Below are positions 41,501 through 50,386 of a stretch of DNA of 64,000 bases, piece by piece (position 1 is the first letter of the stretch; every line of letters begins with the position of its first letter). This stretch comes from Pseudo-nitzschia pungens (lineage: Eukaryota; Bacillariophyta; Bacillariophyceae; Bacillariales; Bacillariaceae): the NCBI GenBank assembly GCA_037355855.1, contig CM074758.1, forward strand, positions 7,909,001 to 7,973,000, given 5' to 3'. The notes under the pieces were generated by a model that was given only the letters and a program-made list of their open reading frames with translations, was not told the origin of the DNA and ran no database searches. A program made the translations under genes and the position numbers.

Positions 41501-44362
41501 GTCCTCGCATTGCAACCACTGCGGGGGCAATCCCCTTGCCGCCTTTGTAAAATTGTGGTTTCGTTCCGAGTAGTAGCTCCCCGCCAACCAACAGTCCTTC
41601 CAGAGGACCGATTGCCCGTGCAGCGCCAGTTGGTCCCCGTACACGTGAATCAGCTGAAGGGATTCCGTCTCGTAGAGGCGGATACCGCGCGACGATGCCA
41701 CCAGGGTGTAGAGGCCGCCGGGAGACTGCGAGAGCTTGGTCGTTGCGGTGGCGCTCGTGCCACGGGTCGGGATCTTGGTCTTGCACGCGACCTTCCAGCT
41801 GTCGATGCTGCCACCGGAGACCAGCACGAGCTCGTGTTCCTGCCGGTTGGAAGAGAGGGCAATGAAGAGCAGCCGGTTGTGGGCCCCGCTGTCCCAGATC
41901 GCGGAGCACGACGGAGACCGCACCAGCATTGGAGAATTGGCGTCGCAGATTTCGACATTGTCCTTGGAGTGCTGGAGGAGCATAAGGGGAGAAATCGGAG
42001 CGGCCGACGCCGAGGCTTCCGAGGAATCGTTCGTCTTGGAACAGCTGACCAGAACGTCAAAGGTGTGGAGATGCATGTCCAGGGAGGTCACGAATCGGTT
42101 GGGTGAGAGCGGGCAGACCCAGAGAGATGTTCCGGAAGGAACGTCCAGGCATTCCAGTTCCTCGCTGGTAGCCAACACAACTCGGTTTTCGATCATCCCC
42201 AGTGCGTGAATGGTCGTGTCCGACGTGTCCAGCAGTATGCTCCGGAGCTGTTTGGCCCCGGATCCGAGAGCGGCGTGGAGCGGATGAACGGGCCGTCCCC
42301 CATTGCCCGCAAGCACTCCGAAACCGCTCGGTGATTTCATATTCATATTGATATTCATATTGATATTCATATTGATATTCATATTGATACTCATATTGTT
42401 GCTGTTGCTGTTGATGCTGCTGTTATTGTTCTTGCTCCTCGCTTTCGTCCGCCGTCGAACGTCGGCCCGGAGTCGCTCCTGCTCCGCCTTTCCCCGCTGC
42501 TGACACGCAACGCTCTCTAGCTGTGCGATTGGCAGGTGGACATTGTCCTTCCCGAGGCTGTAGATCGTCACGAATCCCACCGAGTCCCCGAGGACCAGGT
42601 AGTCGTGGTCCGGTTTGCGGACCGTCAGCGCAGTGATCCTCCGCGTGACGGGCATCGTGTTGGCCAGGTCGAGTTTTCCCGTCTCCTCGTCGTAGTCATT
42701 GTCGAAAAAGACGGGTGGATCGTACAGCGGGGTCCAGGTCGGCAGTCGGGAGCCGTGGTGCTGCGCCTGGTTCCCCTTGAGTTTCGAGAAGGATGCCGGG
42801 GATTGGGCGGCGTGACCCGCGGCCGAAAAGGGCATTGCCAGGCTGGAGGACGATTTTGGAATGCCAGCGCCAAAGACAGCCGGATACCTCGCTCGCAGCT
42901 CGCGTCGTATTCGGTTCGACTCGGGCCCTTTCGCCGCGGAAGCGTCCGCGGTGTTGTTGTCGTGATCACCGTTGAGAAGAGGAGTCTCCGTGACGTGGTC
43001 ATTAGTTGGCTCGCTCGGAAGCTTGACACCCTCGTTGAACCCGTGACCGTCGTTAACGTTGTTGTGGCTGTTGTTGTTGTTGTTGTTGTTGTTGTTATTG
43101 TTGTAATTGTGACCGTTGTGACCGTTGTTGTCGTGTACCAGGACGGGTGGGAGTATCGGTGCCAGAGTGACGGAATGACCGACAAAGGTACCCTCGATAT
43201 CCCGCTGGGGAGGCGTCCACGAGGCCGAAGAGTTGGCTCGGCCCCTTCGCAGCAGCGGGGATCCTCCCGCATCGTGACTCGTTCGCTTTCGCTTCTGCTT
43301 TTGGACCGTCTGGAATCGGGTGAGATTTCCACCGTTCTTGGACCGCGACTTCATCGAATCGAGTGACCGCCGGTTCCGGAGATTTGCGAGGCTCGGAGTG
43401 CTTGTGGTCGTCGAGGATTTCTCGGGGAGTGACCGTCGCCCCGAGGGATTGCAATTCGAATGCGTGGGTTCGGGTTCCGCTTCGGGAAGGTCTTTGAGAG
43501 AGGATTCGCTAGAGGCTACGGCTTCGGGTTCTTCCGAGGCCGGTGGATGGGATTGATGGTTCTGGGTCTTCGCGCTGGCGCAGTGATCCGGTGAGCCTTC
43601 CGGGGAGGCCAGGGCCTCGACCACCGGATGCGCCGGCACCGACGTCGAACCCTCCTTTGGCTTGTTCTTTGGAGGTCTCCCACGCTTTCGTTTGACCACC
43701 ACCGGTGCATCGGGACTGGGAGACGGAGAAGCAGGCAGGGACACCGTCAGGGACTGACTCGTGACCGGCGTTGGGGGTTCCGGTGACGCCTCGAAGGGGT
43801 TGTTCTCCAGAGAAGAAGCAGAAGACGAAGAAAGCTCGGTCTTGTTGGATTGGATCTTGTTGGGCGTGATTGTGGTGGTAGAGGGAGCAGAAGAAGAAGA
43901 AGAAGAAGTGCAGGAAGCATGGGACTGCGTGATGATGTTGTTCGCGGAAGCCCTCGTGTGGTGCGGGTGATGCGGAGGTTCCCCACCGGGCCTGGGATCG
44001 GAGGTTTTTTTTCGCGGCGGTCTTCCCGGTCCTCGTTTCACGACTGGTGCCGGGGGAGGCATAGCATCGGAGCCCTCGCTCTCGGTTGCCGTCGTTGTCG
44101 TTGTCGCTGTCGTTGTTGTCGTTGTCGTTGTTGTTGTTGTCTGCCACCCAAAGTTCCCCGAGGTTTTGGTCCGCGGCGAGAAGTGATCGGAAGAATGGTC
44201 GTGCGCGTGCGCGTGCCCGTGCCCGTCGGAACCGGTGCTGTCCCGCCCCCGTTTCTTTTTCGTCGTAAAGGTGGTGGGGTTGTCATCCGTGTATATCGTG
44301 GTTGGAGTTCGCTGCCGTTTCGGCCTCCTTCGGCTCTGGCTAACTGCGGAGGAGCCGGCCAT
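38549..44362 (-). CDS. Giant AT-hook, beta-propeller-like nuclear protein
   Basis: A single uninterrupted 1937-residue frame. Two AT-hooks near residues 110 and 230 (KRGPGRPPRK and KRKRGRPPKNK) predict binding to AT-rich DNA. Residues about 575-1130 contain beta-propeller-like blocks (DYLVLGDSVGFVTIYSL, RVVLATSEELECLDVP), though WD dipeptides are not clear. A ubiquitin-interacting-type helix lies near 1175 (EELKEAMRQSLLEHKK). A CSACRGRHVIHSCGRR cysteine cluster near 1520 is followed by a strong E/K/R coiled coil to about 1620. The remainder is Ser/Thr/Asn/Gln-rich. Homopolymer runs (Thr, Asn, His) and an MNIN repeat come from in-frame microsatellites. A chromatin-linked role is inference; I do not recognise an orthologue. 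The gene is GC-richer than most neighbours. Confidence 0.75.
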   Translation of the reverse strand: MAGSSAVSQSRRRPKRQRTPTTIYTDDNPTTFTTKKKRGRDSTGSDGHGHAHAHDHSSDHFSPRTKTSGNFGWQTTTTTTTTTTTATTTTTATESEGSDAMPPPAPVVKRGPGRPPRKKTSDPRPGGEPPHHPHHTRASANNIITQSHASCTSSSSSSAPSTTTITPNKIQSNKTELSSSSASSLENNPFEASPEPPTPVTSQSLTVSLPASPSPSPDAPVVVKRKRGRPPKNKPKEGSTSVPAHPVVEALASPEGSPDHCASAKTQNHQSHPPASEEPEAVASSESSLKDLPEAEPEPTHSNCNPSGRRSLPEKSSTTTSTPSLANLRNRRSLDSMKSRSKNGGNLTRFQTVQKQKRKRTSHDAGGSPLLRRGRANSSASWTPPQRDIEGTFVGHSVTLAPILPPVLVHDNNGHNGHNYNNNNNNNNNNNSHNNVNDGHGFNEGVKLPSEPTNDHVTETPLLNGDHDNNTADASAAKGPESNRIRRELRARYPAVFGAGIPKSSSSLAMPFSAAGHAAQSPASFSKLKGNQAQHHGSRLPTWTPLYDPPVFFDNDYDEETGKLDLANTMPVTRRITALTVRKPDHDYLVLGDSVGFVTIYSLGKDNVHLPIAQLESVACQQRGKAEQERLRADVRRRTKARSKNNNSSINSNSNNMSINMNINMNINMNINMNMKSPSGFGVLAGNGGRPVHPLHAALGSGAKQLRSILLDTSDTTIHALGMIENRVVLATSEELECLDVPSGTSLWVCPLSPNRFVTSLDMHLHTFDVLVSCSKTNDSSEASASAAPISPLMLLQHSKDNVEICDANSPMLVRSPSCSAIWDSGAHNRLLFIALSSNRQEHELVLVSGGSIDSWKVACKTKIPTRGTSATATTKLSQSPGGLYTLVASSRGIRLYETESLQLIHVYGDQLALHGQSVLWKDCWLAGSYYSERNHNFTKAARGLPPQWLQCEDLLGEKIKADESESRNPHHEQHAEASDSAVDDNDEAESNPNHHNYHHHHHHHDYHHHHHTTPDLPPYIIGVPHTKGPKELCENLHVWKVEQSSAVPTMSIPLPSKSEGALGLVGGGNKPSGNNTDAIEDRIVLVTNDGKGHLLLPKMESNFAGIMYPPGYQVVTNNIEYIEEEDALDHVVACDKTEDDDDSGNDDEHKQEGDDVDLLGHSDGEDDGSMDEELKEAMRQSLLEHKKHEIAREAMKHDTYVDILVPETEKEKEYLPCRPEPYLRQMINTEVEDDGGTDDEEECDTVAKSERCGSGEPSKRNGKEKAEPVEQRTAADVFVSNVLDIMPNMQKPKPLEEDCMSFTTTKVVVAVNLLPSRPGRGRKSRAANLETMLKASINPYLQSMMLSKQGVAVNGQGSKLRKINNLAKTASSTNGSYASRHKLSVGTDDSSRSGMSMQRSSSPMEAKNDDEAAVVMGLLGLSPRDTPSVPSNSFLFPETKQPEMGISASHVYTKGTTYIGSPSLALLGTKSENNPVAMTCGSVFSSDRDSPVEGPMGAATITKYANENSNPGTLDTSCSACRGRHVIHSCGRRSLPIDYEEIARAEREKKEKEEEEKKRIRAEKRRLADQRRREAKKQKQRELEEKRQREEQEEKKLLEMMERRRLQADFAAQDLNRQRRDQIVASYANHVSNNNNNNNNAMLDLQTEEDSGRNSLGYGGIPQTAVGRNHERSPLAHSSQMTQNSRPQILQNGRPQSAIGPHNGASFGQFSQAQTNGSIFEQAAQLSSGPGNVESAYQTCHSNQAGTFAVQTQMNLPASSGAANSQAGYARSVQSSLVQDALPSVSATMTSIDALMGLAKVADNTTTLPVKETNNSSAAASNSSEWSSNYSSYGYAATTTKPGDSEPDTKNRTSFSASHGFDATSSLGESGSAEVRQGIPSYATLRGQFNDENTGPATTMTNTTTTATTATSSLSNGFSHPTGESQSYLWSTRPER
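42338..42398. repeat. 12-bp coding minisatellite (ATATTCATATTG unit)
   Basis: About five tandem copies of a 12-bp unit inside the AT-hook gene. They are translated on the minus strand as repeated Met-Asn-Ile-Asn. The unit length preserves the frame. Confidence 0.9.
43059..43102. repeat. GTT trinucleotide run coding poly-asparagine
   Basis: An interrupted GTT repeat on the plus strand, read on the minus strand as an asparagine tract of about a dozen residues within the AT-hook protein. Related coding runs sit near 41330-41390 (histidine) and 44090-44145 (threonine). Confidence 0.85.
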
Positions 44363-45668
44363 GACGACACCGATGGAGGAAGTGGGGTGGGTAGCAGGAT
44401 GTGGCAGAGCGGTGTGTCTCGAATTGGATTTTCAACCTCGACGATTGCAAAAGTGCAAATGCGAGACGGTGGTTTTTTGGAACGTGGTGTCGATGGATTA
44501 CGAACTGCTTGTACAGTAAGTTACGGTAACCTTACTTTACGTGTACGAACAGTGTTGTAGATAATTACGGTCCGAGACCGTATCGTACGAATGTTTGTCC
44601 GAGCAGATGTGTCGCTTCGACGCTTACAAGTACACCGCGCCAATAGTACGGGACACTACGTTGTCGAGCAGGCTTGGACCAATTTAGGTGCAAAAAGAAC
44701 TCCTCGCATGGCATGGCATGGCATGGCATCGCAAAACCAAAGCACTCACGTATGTGTGTAAGTAGCACCTCGTACCGTACGGCACATCTTTACCATACTA
44801 AGCACTGCGGACTACGAAAAACTGCATAACCTTACTGCACAAGGAACAAAGTCCAGCAGTAGCATCATCGCTTTGTTCGCACGAGAGACTGAAGACGGGT
44901 GGGAGTAGCACCACAATGACTCCTTCCGTAGAACACCGTGGAATATGTACTGTGGCATTGCCGTCTTCGCAGGTGTCGTGCCCTAGACAGATCCAGAGAA
45001 GGGAAAGAGAGTCCAGCTAATCTTACCGAAATTCTTGACACTTCCCTCCTGCTTCCAAGCACCGCACGCGCGGTTCGCACCCGTAGGAGCATTGCCGGTT
45101 GTAGGTACTGTGCGATACTCGTAGTAAGTTACGAGTACGAGTACGAGTACGCAGAACAGCGCACGACAAAAAAATCAAAACGAAGGAACAAACGATCGAT
45201 GCATGCGATGAGATGCGATGCGATGCGATGAGATGCGGATGCCTCCAACGGACTAAGTTACAAATGGATCCGCAACCAGTGAAAATTCAAGAATCCCATC
45301 ACCCAAAGATTCTCTCTCCGAACGGAACCCAGCGAACCGAAGTTGTCAGTGACACGCACCGAATTTTCGAAGCAATCGGCACCGACTTTCTTCAACGACC
45401 ATCCATCATCCATCATCCTCCACCCGACACCGGATTCGACGAGCCATCAACAACAAGAAAATCCATCGAGCCATCGAGCCATCGAGCCATCCATTCGCAG
45501 CTACAAGTAAGAGTAAACCTTAACTTACTCGTAATCGAACTTACTTCCAGAAGACAACTTCGAAACACCCGAATTCTCAACTCCCTCGCAAGGCCCAAAC
45601 GGTCGAGTCAGTCCCCACCGTTTTGAAACCCAGCCACCGCAAATTGCTTTTCTCCGCGGTTTCTACCC
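44363..45668. promoter_or_regulatory. Divergent intergenic region with pentamer repeats
   Basis: 1.3-kb spacer between the AT-hook gene and the SerRS-like gene. It has a CATGG pentamer array near 44707-44730, a GATGC/GATGA pentamer array near 45203-45240, and an ATCGAGCC run near 45464-45490. GGTAACCTTACTT-type words occur at about 44525 and 45510-45530. No gene was recognised. Confidence 0.4.
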
Positions 45669-47588
45669 ATGCCCATTGACCTAAAATGGGTTCGGAACGA
45701 TCCAGATCGAGTTCGACAATTCCAAGCCCTGCGTCGGCGACCACGAACCGGTGACGGGGAGACCAAAAACGGCAGCGGCAACGGCAGCGGCAACGAGAAG
45801 GATGACACCGTGGACCTGGTCCTCCGCAGGGACGAGCTGACCCGCAAGCATCTGCAATCCCTCCAGGACTCCAAGCGAAGCCTGAAGCAGCTGCAGATCC
45901 TCTTGCGGCCCGACAAGAACAACAATAGCAGCAGCTCGGCGGAGGACCGACGGTCCCTGCTGGAAGAGAAGAAGCTCCTCGAATCCACCATCCAGCGCGC
46001 CGAGACGGTCTGGAAGCTCTCGCTGGAGGAAACTCGATCGGCCCTCTGCAAGCTGGCGAGCCCGGTAACGATTGACAATCGCAATCCTGATCACAATCGC
46101 AACGCCTCGGAATCCTCTCGTCGCGTCGTTGCGGTGGCTCCTCCTCCGTGCTTTTCCCGACGGAAACGACTCGGAAAAGAACTGGAACACGCCTGGAAGG
46201 ATTACACGATGCGCTGTTTTGCGCACTACACCGGGGTGGAATTGCCACGGGGCATGCGTGTGGAAACGGAAGAACACGCGAAACGGACCGGTGGGGTGTC
46301 TCTGTCTCCCGAGCGAGCGCACGAACTGTGGGGGTGTTCGTGCCCTCCGGAGGAAGAAGAGAGAGAGACGGAGACGGACGGAGCCGCTTTGGATTCGTCG
46401 CCGACCGTCGGGACCCCTCGTTCCGAAAAGTGTCCGATTTGCCGGGTTTTGGAGTTCGGCAAGAAGTCGTCGTCGTCGTCGTCACTGTCGGAATCCGATG
46501 GTCGGTGTCCGGTAGTGGTGCTGCCGTCCTGGATTCACTTGCTGACCGAATGCCTGCCCAACAAATCCATTTGGGGAGAACGAGAACTCCCCCGTTGCTC
46601 GGCACTGTGGGGCAGCAACGACGACGGCATACCTCCTGCGTCGGCGAGGGTCCATTGGCTGGGTCGCCTCGAAGACTCCTGTTTCGACGAGAACAACCGC
46701 GAGGATTTGGACCAGACCGCTGCAAAATCGTCTGCGGGCGGCTTTTCCCTCGAACTCGTGGCCATTTCCGCTCCGAGCGTCGTCGATGCGCGGGAGATTC
46801 AAACGAAACTGGTGGACGAACTCGGGGCGTACTACGGAAGCCTGCTGGCCGGGGAATCCAACGAAACCCGGGCCTTGGAGCGCGTGTTTGCGGCCCCGCA
46901 CGAGCTCCGCCACCACGAATGGAGCCGCGTCGAGCTGCACCTGCCAATCGTCGACGGGGATCCTTCGCGGACCCTCCGACTCGGATGGGTCTCGCACTGG
47001 GGAGATGCTTCCACCCGCGCCTGCAACATGGCGTTTGCGGGGGGAGGTGTCGTTCGGACCGGGGGAAAGAAATCCAAGGGGAAAAGCAGCAACAACCACA
47101 ACCACAAGAGCAAGAACAACAGCGCCGCCACCAAGGAATACGTGCACCTCATCCACGCGTCCGTGGTGGACGGCGCTACCTGGAACAAGATTTTGTGCGC
47201 GAATTCGTCGTCGCTCCCCGCGGCTGGTGCCAAAGAGCCCGTCGTCTCCGTGCCACCGAGCCTCGTGCCGCACCTCGTTCGGCCGCTCCCGCCACGGATC
47301 GTCCTCAGCGATTTGGTCCTCCCGGAAACCGGAACCCAAAACCCCAAAACCGGCAAGGACGCGTTCTTTGGAAGGATGACGGACGACACCCGAGGCGGCG
47401 GGGCGAGGGGAGTCGCCGGTTCCGAGACCGACCGAGCGGAAGCACCCGCCGCGGTTGCAGGGGATTCCGGCAATCGACCGAGGTTTCCGCCGGCGGCGAG
47501 GACGCCGTTGCGTTCCGGAGACGAACTGCAGCAACAAATCCGATGGGAAAAGCTATCGTGTCCCTACGACTTTGTGTTTGGTGGATGA
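45669..47588 (+). CDS. Degenerate seryl-tRNA synthetase-like protein
   Basis: The 639-residue protein begins like a seryl-tRNA synthetase: LKWVRNDPDRVRQFQALRRR, then VDLVLRRDELTRKHLQSL and a helical-arm coiled coil to about residue 125. The C-terminal half keeps the SerRS order. GGFSLELVAISAP corresponds to the VHQFEKIEQF strand, SHWGDASTRACNMAF to SCSNCTDFQARRL, and KEYVHLIHASVV to the EFVHMLNGT region before motif 3. But motif 2 (FRxE) is missing and the motif-3 arginine position reads GATWNKIL. ATP binding and serylation are therefore unlikely. Insertions rich in Ser, Gln and Glu and a CPICRVLEF cysteine pair are present. No clear targeting peptide. A catalytically dead SerRS paralogue, perhaps a tRNA-binding or regulatory protein. 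Confidence 0.72.
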   Translation: MPIDLKWVRNDPDRVRQFQALRRRPRTGDGETKNGSGNGSGNEKDDTVDLVLRRDELTRKHLQSLQDSKRSLKQLQILLRPDKNNNSSSSAEDRRSLLEEKKLLESTIQRAETVWKLSLEETRSALCKLASPVTIDNRNPDHNRNASESSRRVVAVAPPPCFSRRKRLGKELEHAWKDYTMRCFAHYTGVELPRGMRVETEEHAKRTGGVSLSPERAHELWGCSCPPEEEERETETDGAALDSSPTVGTPRSEKCPICRVLEFGKKSSSSSSLSESDGRCPVVVLPSWIHLLTECLPNKSIWGERELPRCSALWGSNDDGIPPASARVHWLGRLEDSCFDENNREDLDQTAAKSSAGGFSLELVAISAPSVVDAREIQTKLVDELGAYYGSLLAGESNETRALERVFAAPHELRHHEWSRVELHLPIVDGDPSRTLRLGWVSHWGDASTRACNMAFAGGGVVRTGGKKSKGKSSNNHNHKSKNNSAATKEYVHLIHASVVDGATWNKILCANSSSLPAAGAKEPVVSVPPSLVPHLVRPLPPRIVLSDLVLPETGTQNPKTGKDAFFGRMTDDTRGGGARGVAGSETDRAEAPAAVAGDSGNRPRFPPAARTPLRSGDELQQQIRWEKLSCPYDFVFGG

Positions 47589-48090
47589 AAAATCTGCAGA
47601 GGGAAGCGAATGGTCAAGGTGCTTGTCGACGAGTGAAGAAACAATAATAAGAATAAGAATATTTAATAGAATAATACAACATAATATAATATAATACAGT
47701 ATAATAGATTGATCATTTTTCTGAAAGATAAAAGGAGACGATTGCTGTGGCATCAGGACATGGTTGTAATTGACAAGTTGTCGCCAGTTGCGTAGAATTT
47801 GATTCGGCACTGCAACCACTTTATTCATTGTTATTTGCTTGTTATCGAACAATTCTCTCTACCCGTACTGTTGTGTTGTTGCCACCTGCGCAACAAGAGA
47901 TCGAGCGGCAAGTATAATACAATACGTTTTTGGCACCTTTCAAATTATAATAAGGACTATGGTCGTTCGTAGACATCGTTCGATCGGTAGACCCCATCTA
48001 CGACGCGAACCGTCCACCGTCTCGACTATTATTACAATATTCAATACTGTATTTTATTTTTCTTCTTATTATTATTATTATTCGTATGAT
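47589..48090. other. Intergenic region between convergent genes
   Basis: About 500 bp, very AT-rich at 47640-47705, where short AATAATA/TATAATA repeats occur, probably 3' UTR and terminator sequence of both convergent genes. No gene was recognised. Confidence 0.4.
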
Positions 48091-49050
48091 TCATCGCGTC
48101 CACTGATCGGCGTTTACCGGAGGATACGTCTCCACGGTAACATCCCCGTACGCAAACGTCACACACGACAATCGATAGCTGTCGGGGTTCGACCGCAGCG
48201 TGCTGGCTTCGTCCATGGACTTCCAGTTCGTGTTGGGCAGCCCCTCCGAAACGTTGATGATGCACGTTCCGCAGAGCTGCTTGCCCTTGCAATTGGTCCA
48301 CCGGGTGACGCTCTGGTAGACATTGATCCCGTTGTCTACCAAAAACTGTCGCACGTTCACGCCCGAGGGAGCCCGAAACCTCATGAGCTGTTCCTGGGGC
48401 GATCCCTTGTTCTGGACGACGGTGATCGTGATGGTGTCGTCCGCGTCGCTCTTTGCTGCCTCTCCGTTGCACAATTCCTTGAGTTCGTCCTTGGTTCCCC
48501 GGAAAAACACCAGGTCCATTTCCGAAACCGTTCGATCCAGGCCGGCAAACGATGTCATCACAAAGTCAAAGGAAGCCCCCAATAAATTGATGGGAACAGG
48601 CCTCGGAGCATCGGGGTCGTTGACAACTGGAATTAGTTCACAGAGCTGGTCGCCCTTGTTGATCATTCCCAGCAGAGATGCCTGGCCCGTCGGATCCATT
48701 TCACGGACGTAGACAAACGAAAAACTCAGATCTGTTCCCCATTCGATACCCGGAGCTCGTGAAATGCGGGTCCGATACAATCGCTCGTCGATCGAAACAT
48801 CGATGCGGCCGTCGCCTTGGTTTTCTGGATTCGATTCCGAATCGTTTTGTGTGGAAAGGGAAAGGCAAGGGTTGCGGTGGAATTCCGTCGGAGAGACTCC
48901 TGTCCGGTGAAATAGTCGTCGGGAGATCGATGTGGACCGAAAAGCGTGACAAGAATATTTCCCCGTCAGGGCTAGGGTGAAGAACACAAAGACGGACGCC
49001 AATCGTATTGTCCGAGCAACGACGGAAATACGGGAGAAGGAACTCATCAT
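48091..49050 (-). CDS. Plastid PDZ-like plus 2Fe-2S ferredoxin-domain protein
   Basis: The 319-residue protein starts with a signal peptide (residues 1-35) ending in KYSCHAFRS, a diatom plastid motif. A PDZ-like segment occupies about residues 95-190 (DLSFSFVYVREMDPTGQAS and the following GMINKGDQL turn). The last 110 residues are a 2Fe-2S ferredoxin fold with cysteines in CKGKQLCGTC and YRLSC. The spacing is C-x5-C-x2-C rather than the usual plant-type C-x4-C-x2-C, closer to ferredoxin-like proteins such as PnsB3 or FdC. An electron-transfer or assembly role in thylakoids is likely but unproven. Two ATGs open the frame (49050 and 49047). Confidence 0.83.
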   Translation of the reverse strand: MMSSFSRISVVARTIRLASVFVFFTLALTGKYSCHAFRSTSISRRLFHRTGVSPTEFHRNPCLSLSTQNDSESNPENQGDGRIDVSIDERLYRTRISRAPGIEWGTDLSFSFVYVREMDPTGQASLLGMINKGDQLCELIPVVNDPDAPRPVPINLLGASFDFVMTSFAGLDRTVSEMDLVFFRGTKDELKELCNGEAAKSDADDTITITVVQNKGSPQEQLMRFRAPSGVNVRQFLVDNGINVYQSVTRWTNCKGKQLCGTCIINVSEGLPNTNWKSMDEASTLRSNPDSYRLSCVTFAYGDVTVETYPPVNADQWTR

Positions 49051-50386
49051 CGATTACGTTTGTTGCAGATTTCACCAAAACTTTCCTCGCACTGAAATAT
49101 CTTGGTGGATGTCCAATGTTGCGTTCCTCTATCGAACTATCCCCATGGAGACAAGTTGCGGTGTATCCTACACGTACCGACGTTCGACATTATTTGTGCC
49201 CAGACAAGACGAAACTCAAAACCGCTCATGGCCAACCGCGTTATGTTTTTTTTTTTGGATAGAAAACTTCAAAAAAATCTTAAAATTCGTGCGTGTTTAG
49301 AGTTGTTGTTCTCTCTCATCGCATCACATTCGCCAAGATACTTCAAATTACGGGTAAGGTTAAAAACCTTACGAGAACGTAGACGTACGGTACACTACTA
49401 TTTTTTTTTAAAGTTCAAGAGTAGTAAGATTACTGTGCTGACTTCTTAACTGTAATTATCCTCCTTCCTAAAACGTAGATATAAGGTATGAATAGAAACA
49501 ACAATGATGGTGTAATTGAGACTGGTGTTCATAAAAAATGACAATACTAGTGTTGTCTCTCGAGGACATCCTAGATGATACTAGTATTATTATTATTATT
49601 TGTTACAACAACTAGTACCGTACTCGTAGCTAGACGAGTCAGTCTAAAGTTACTAGTACCTCAACGTGATGAACTGCGACTACTAGTACTTCTACTAGTA
49701 AGAACTTCGGTGGTGGAGGGGGGGAAGGGGAAAACTTTACTTTTTCCAACGCAGTCAGGTCATTAGTTGTTCAAACGAACTGGAGGTTCCATCTACGTGT
49801 AAGGTTACTTGTACAGCAAAAATACTCGTAATCTATGAAGTCTCCTTGGCACTGTGACTCTCACCAACAGACATTTGAATCAGCAGCATTCCTTGGTGTA
49901 AATCTTACTTTCTATTATGATCTCCTATCGAAGTCAATTATAAGAACAAGGACTAGAAATCCACCGCAATGAAGCAAAATACAGTAAGGTTTACACCACC
50001 GCAAAACACGGGCGTGCTTATCTGGAGTGCGAAATGTGCTGCTTTCCTTTCCTTCCTCACCCCACAAATCATTAGTAGTAACTGCCAGTAAGGTTACCAC
50101 TAGTAGTAGTACTGTTGCTGACCAACCACCACCGTCATTTTGACCATGAACTTTCCTAACAGAAGAATATACCAGTACTACGGTAGTAATGGTGGATATC
50201 ATGGTCAATCAATAATATAAGAGGAGGCTGTGGAAATACGGTGAGGTGTGGTGGCATTCCAAGTCAATAAAGAGAATTTCGATCATGCTGGGTTGGATAT
50301 TGGATATGCCATAGCTGTTGTCGGCATCGTATTTACATTCCCGACTCTTCTTGTCAAACACACGGGGACAACATAATTTTCTTTCT
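49051..50386. other. Intergenic region dense in CTAGTA and GTAAGGTTA words
   Basis: 1.3-kb spacer with no recognised gene. ACTAGTA-type words cluster at 49540-49700 and 50098-50115, next to ATT trinucleotide runs. GTAAGGTTA-type words occur at 49354, 49798, 49984 and 50089. Confidence 0.4.

Noticed and set aside
45577..46947. Antisense 456-residue frame and plus-strand 499-residue frame (46148-47647) over the SerRS-like gene
   Set aside because: Composition is arginine/proline/serine-rich without domains, as expected for shadow frames in GC-rich coding DNA. The frame at 45669 has the SerRS-like order.
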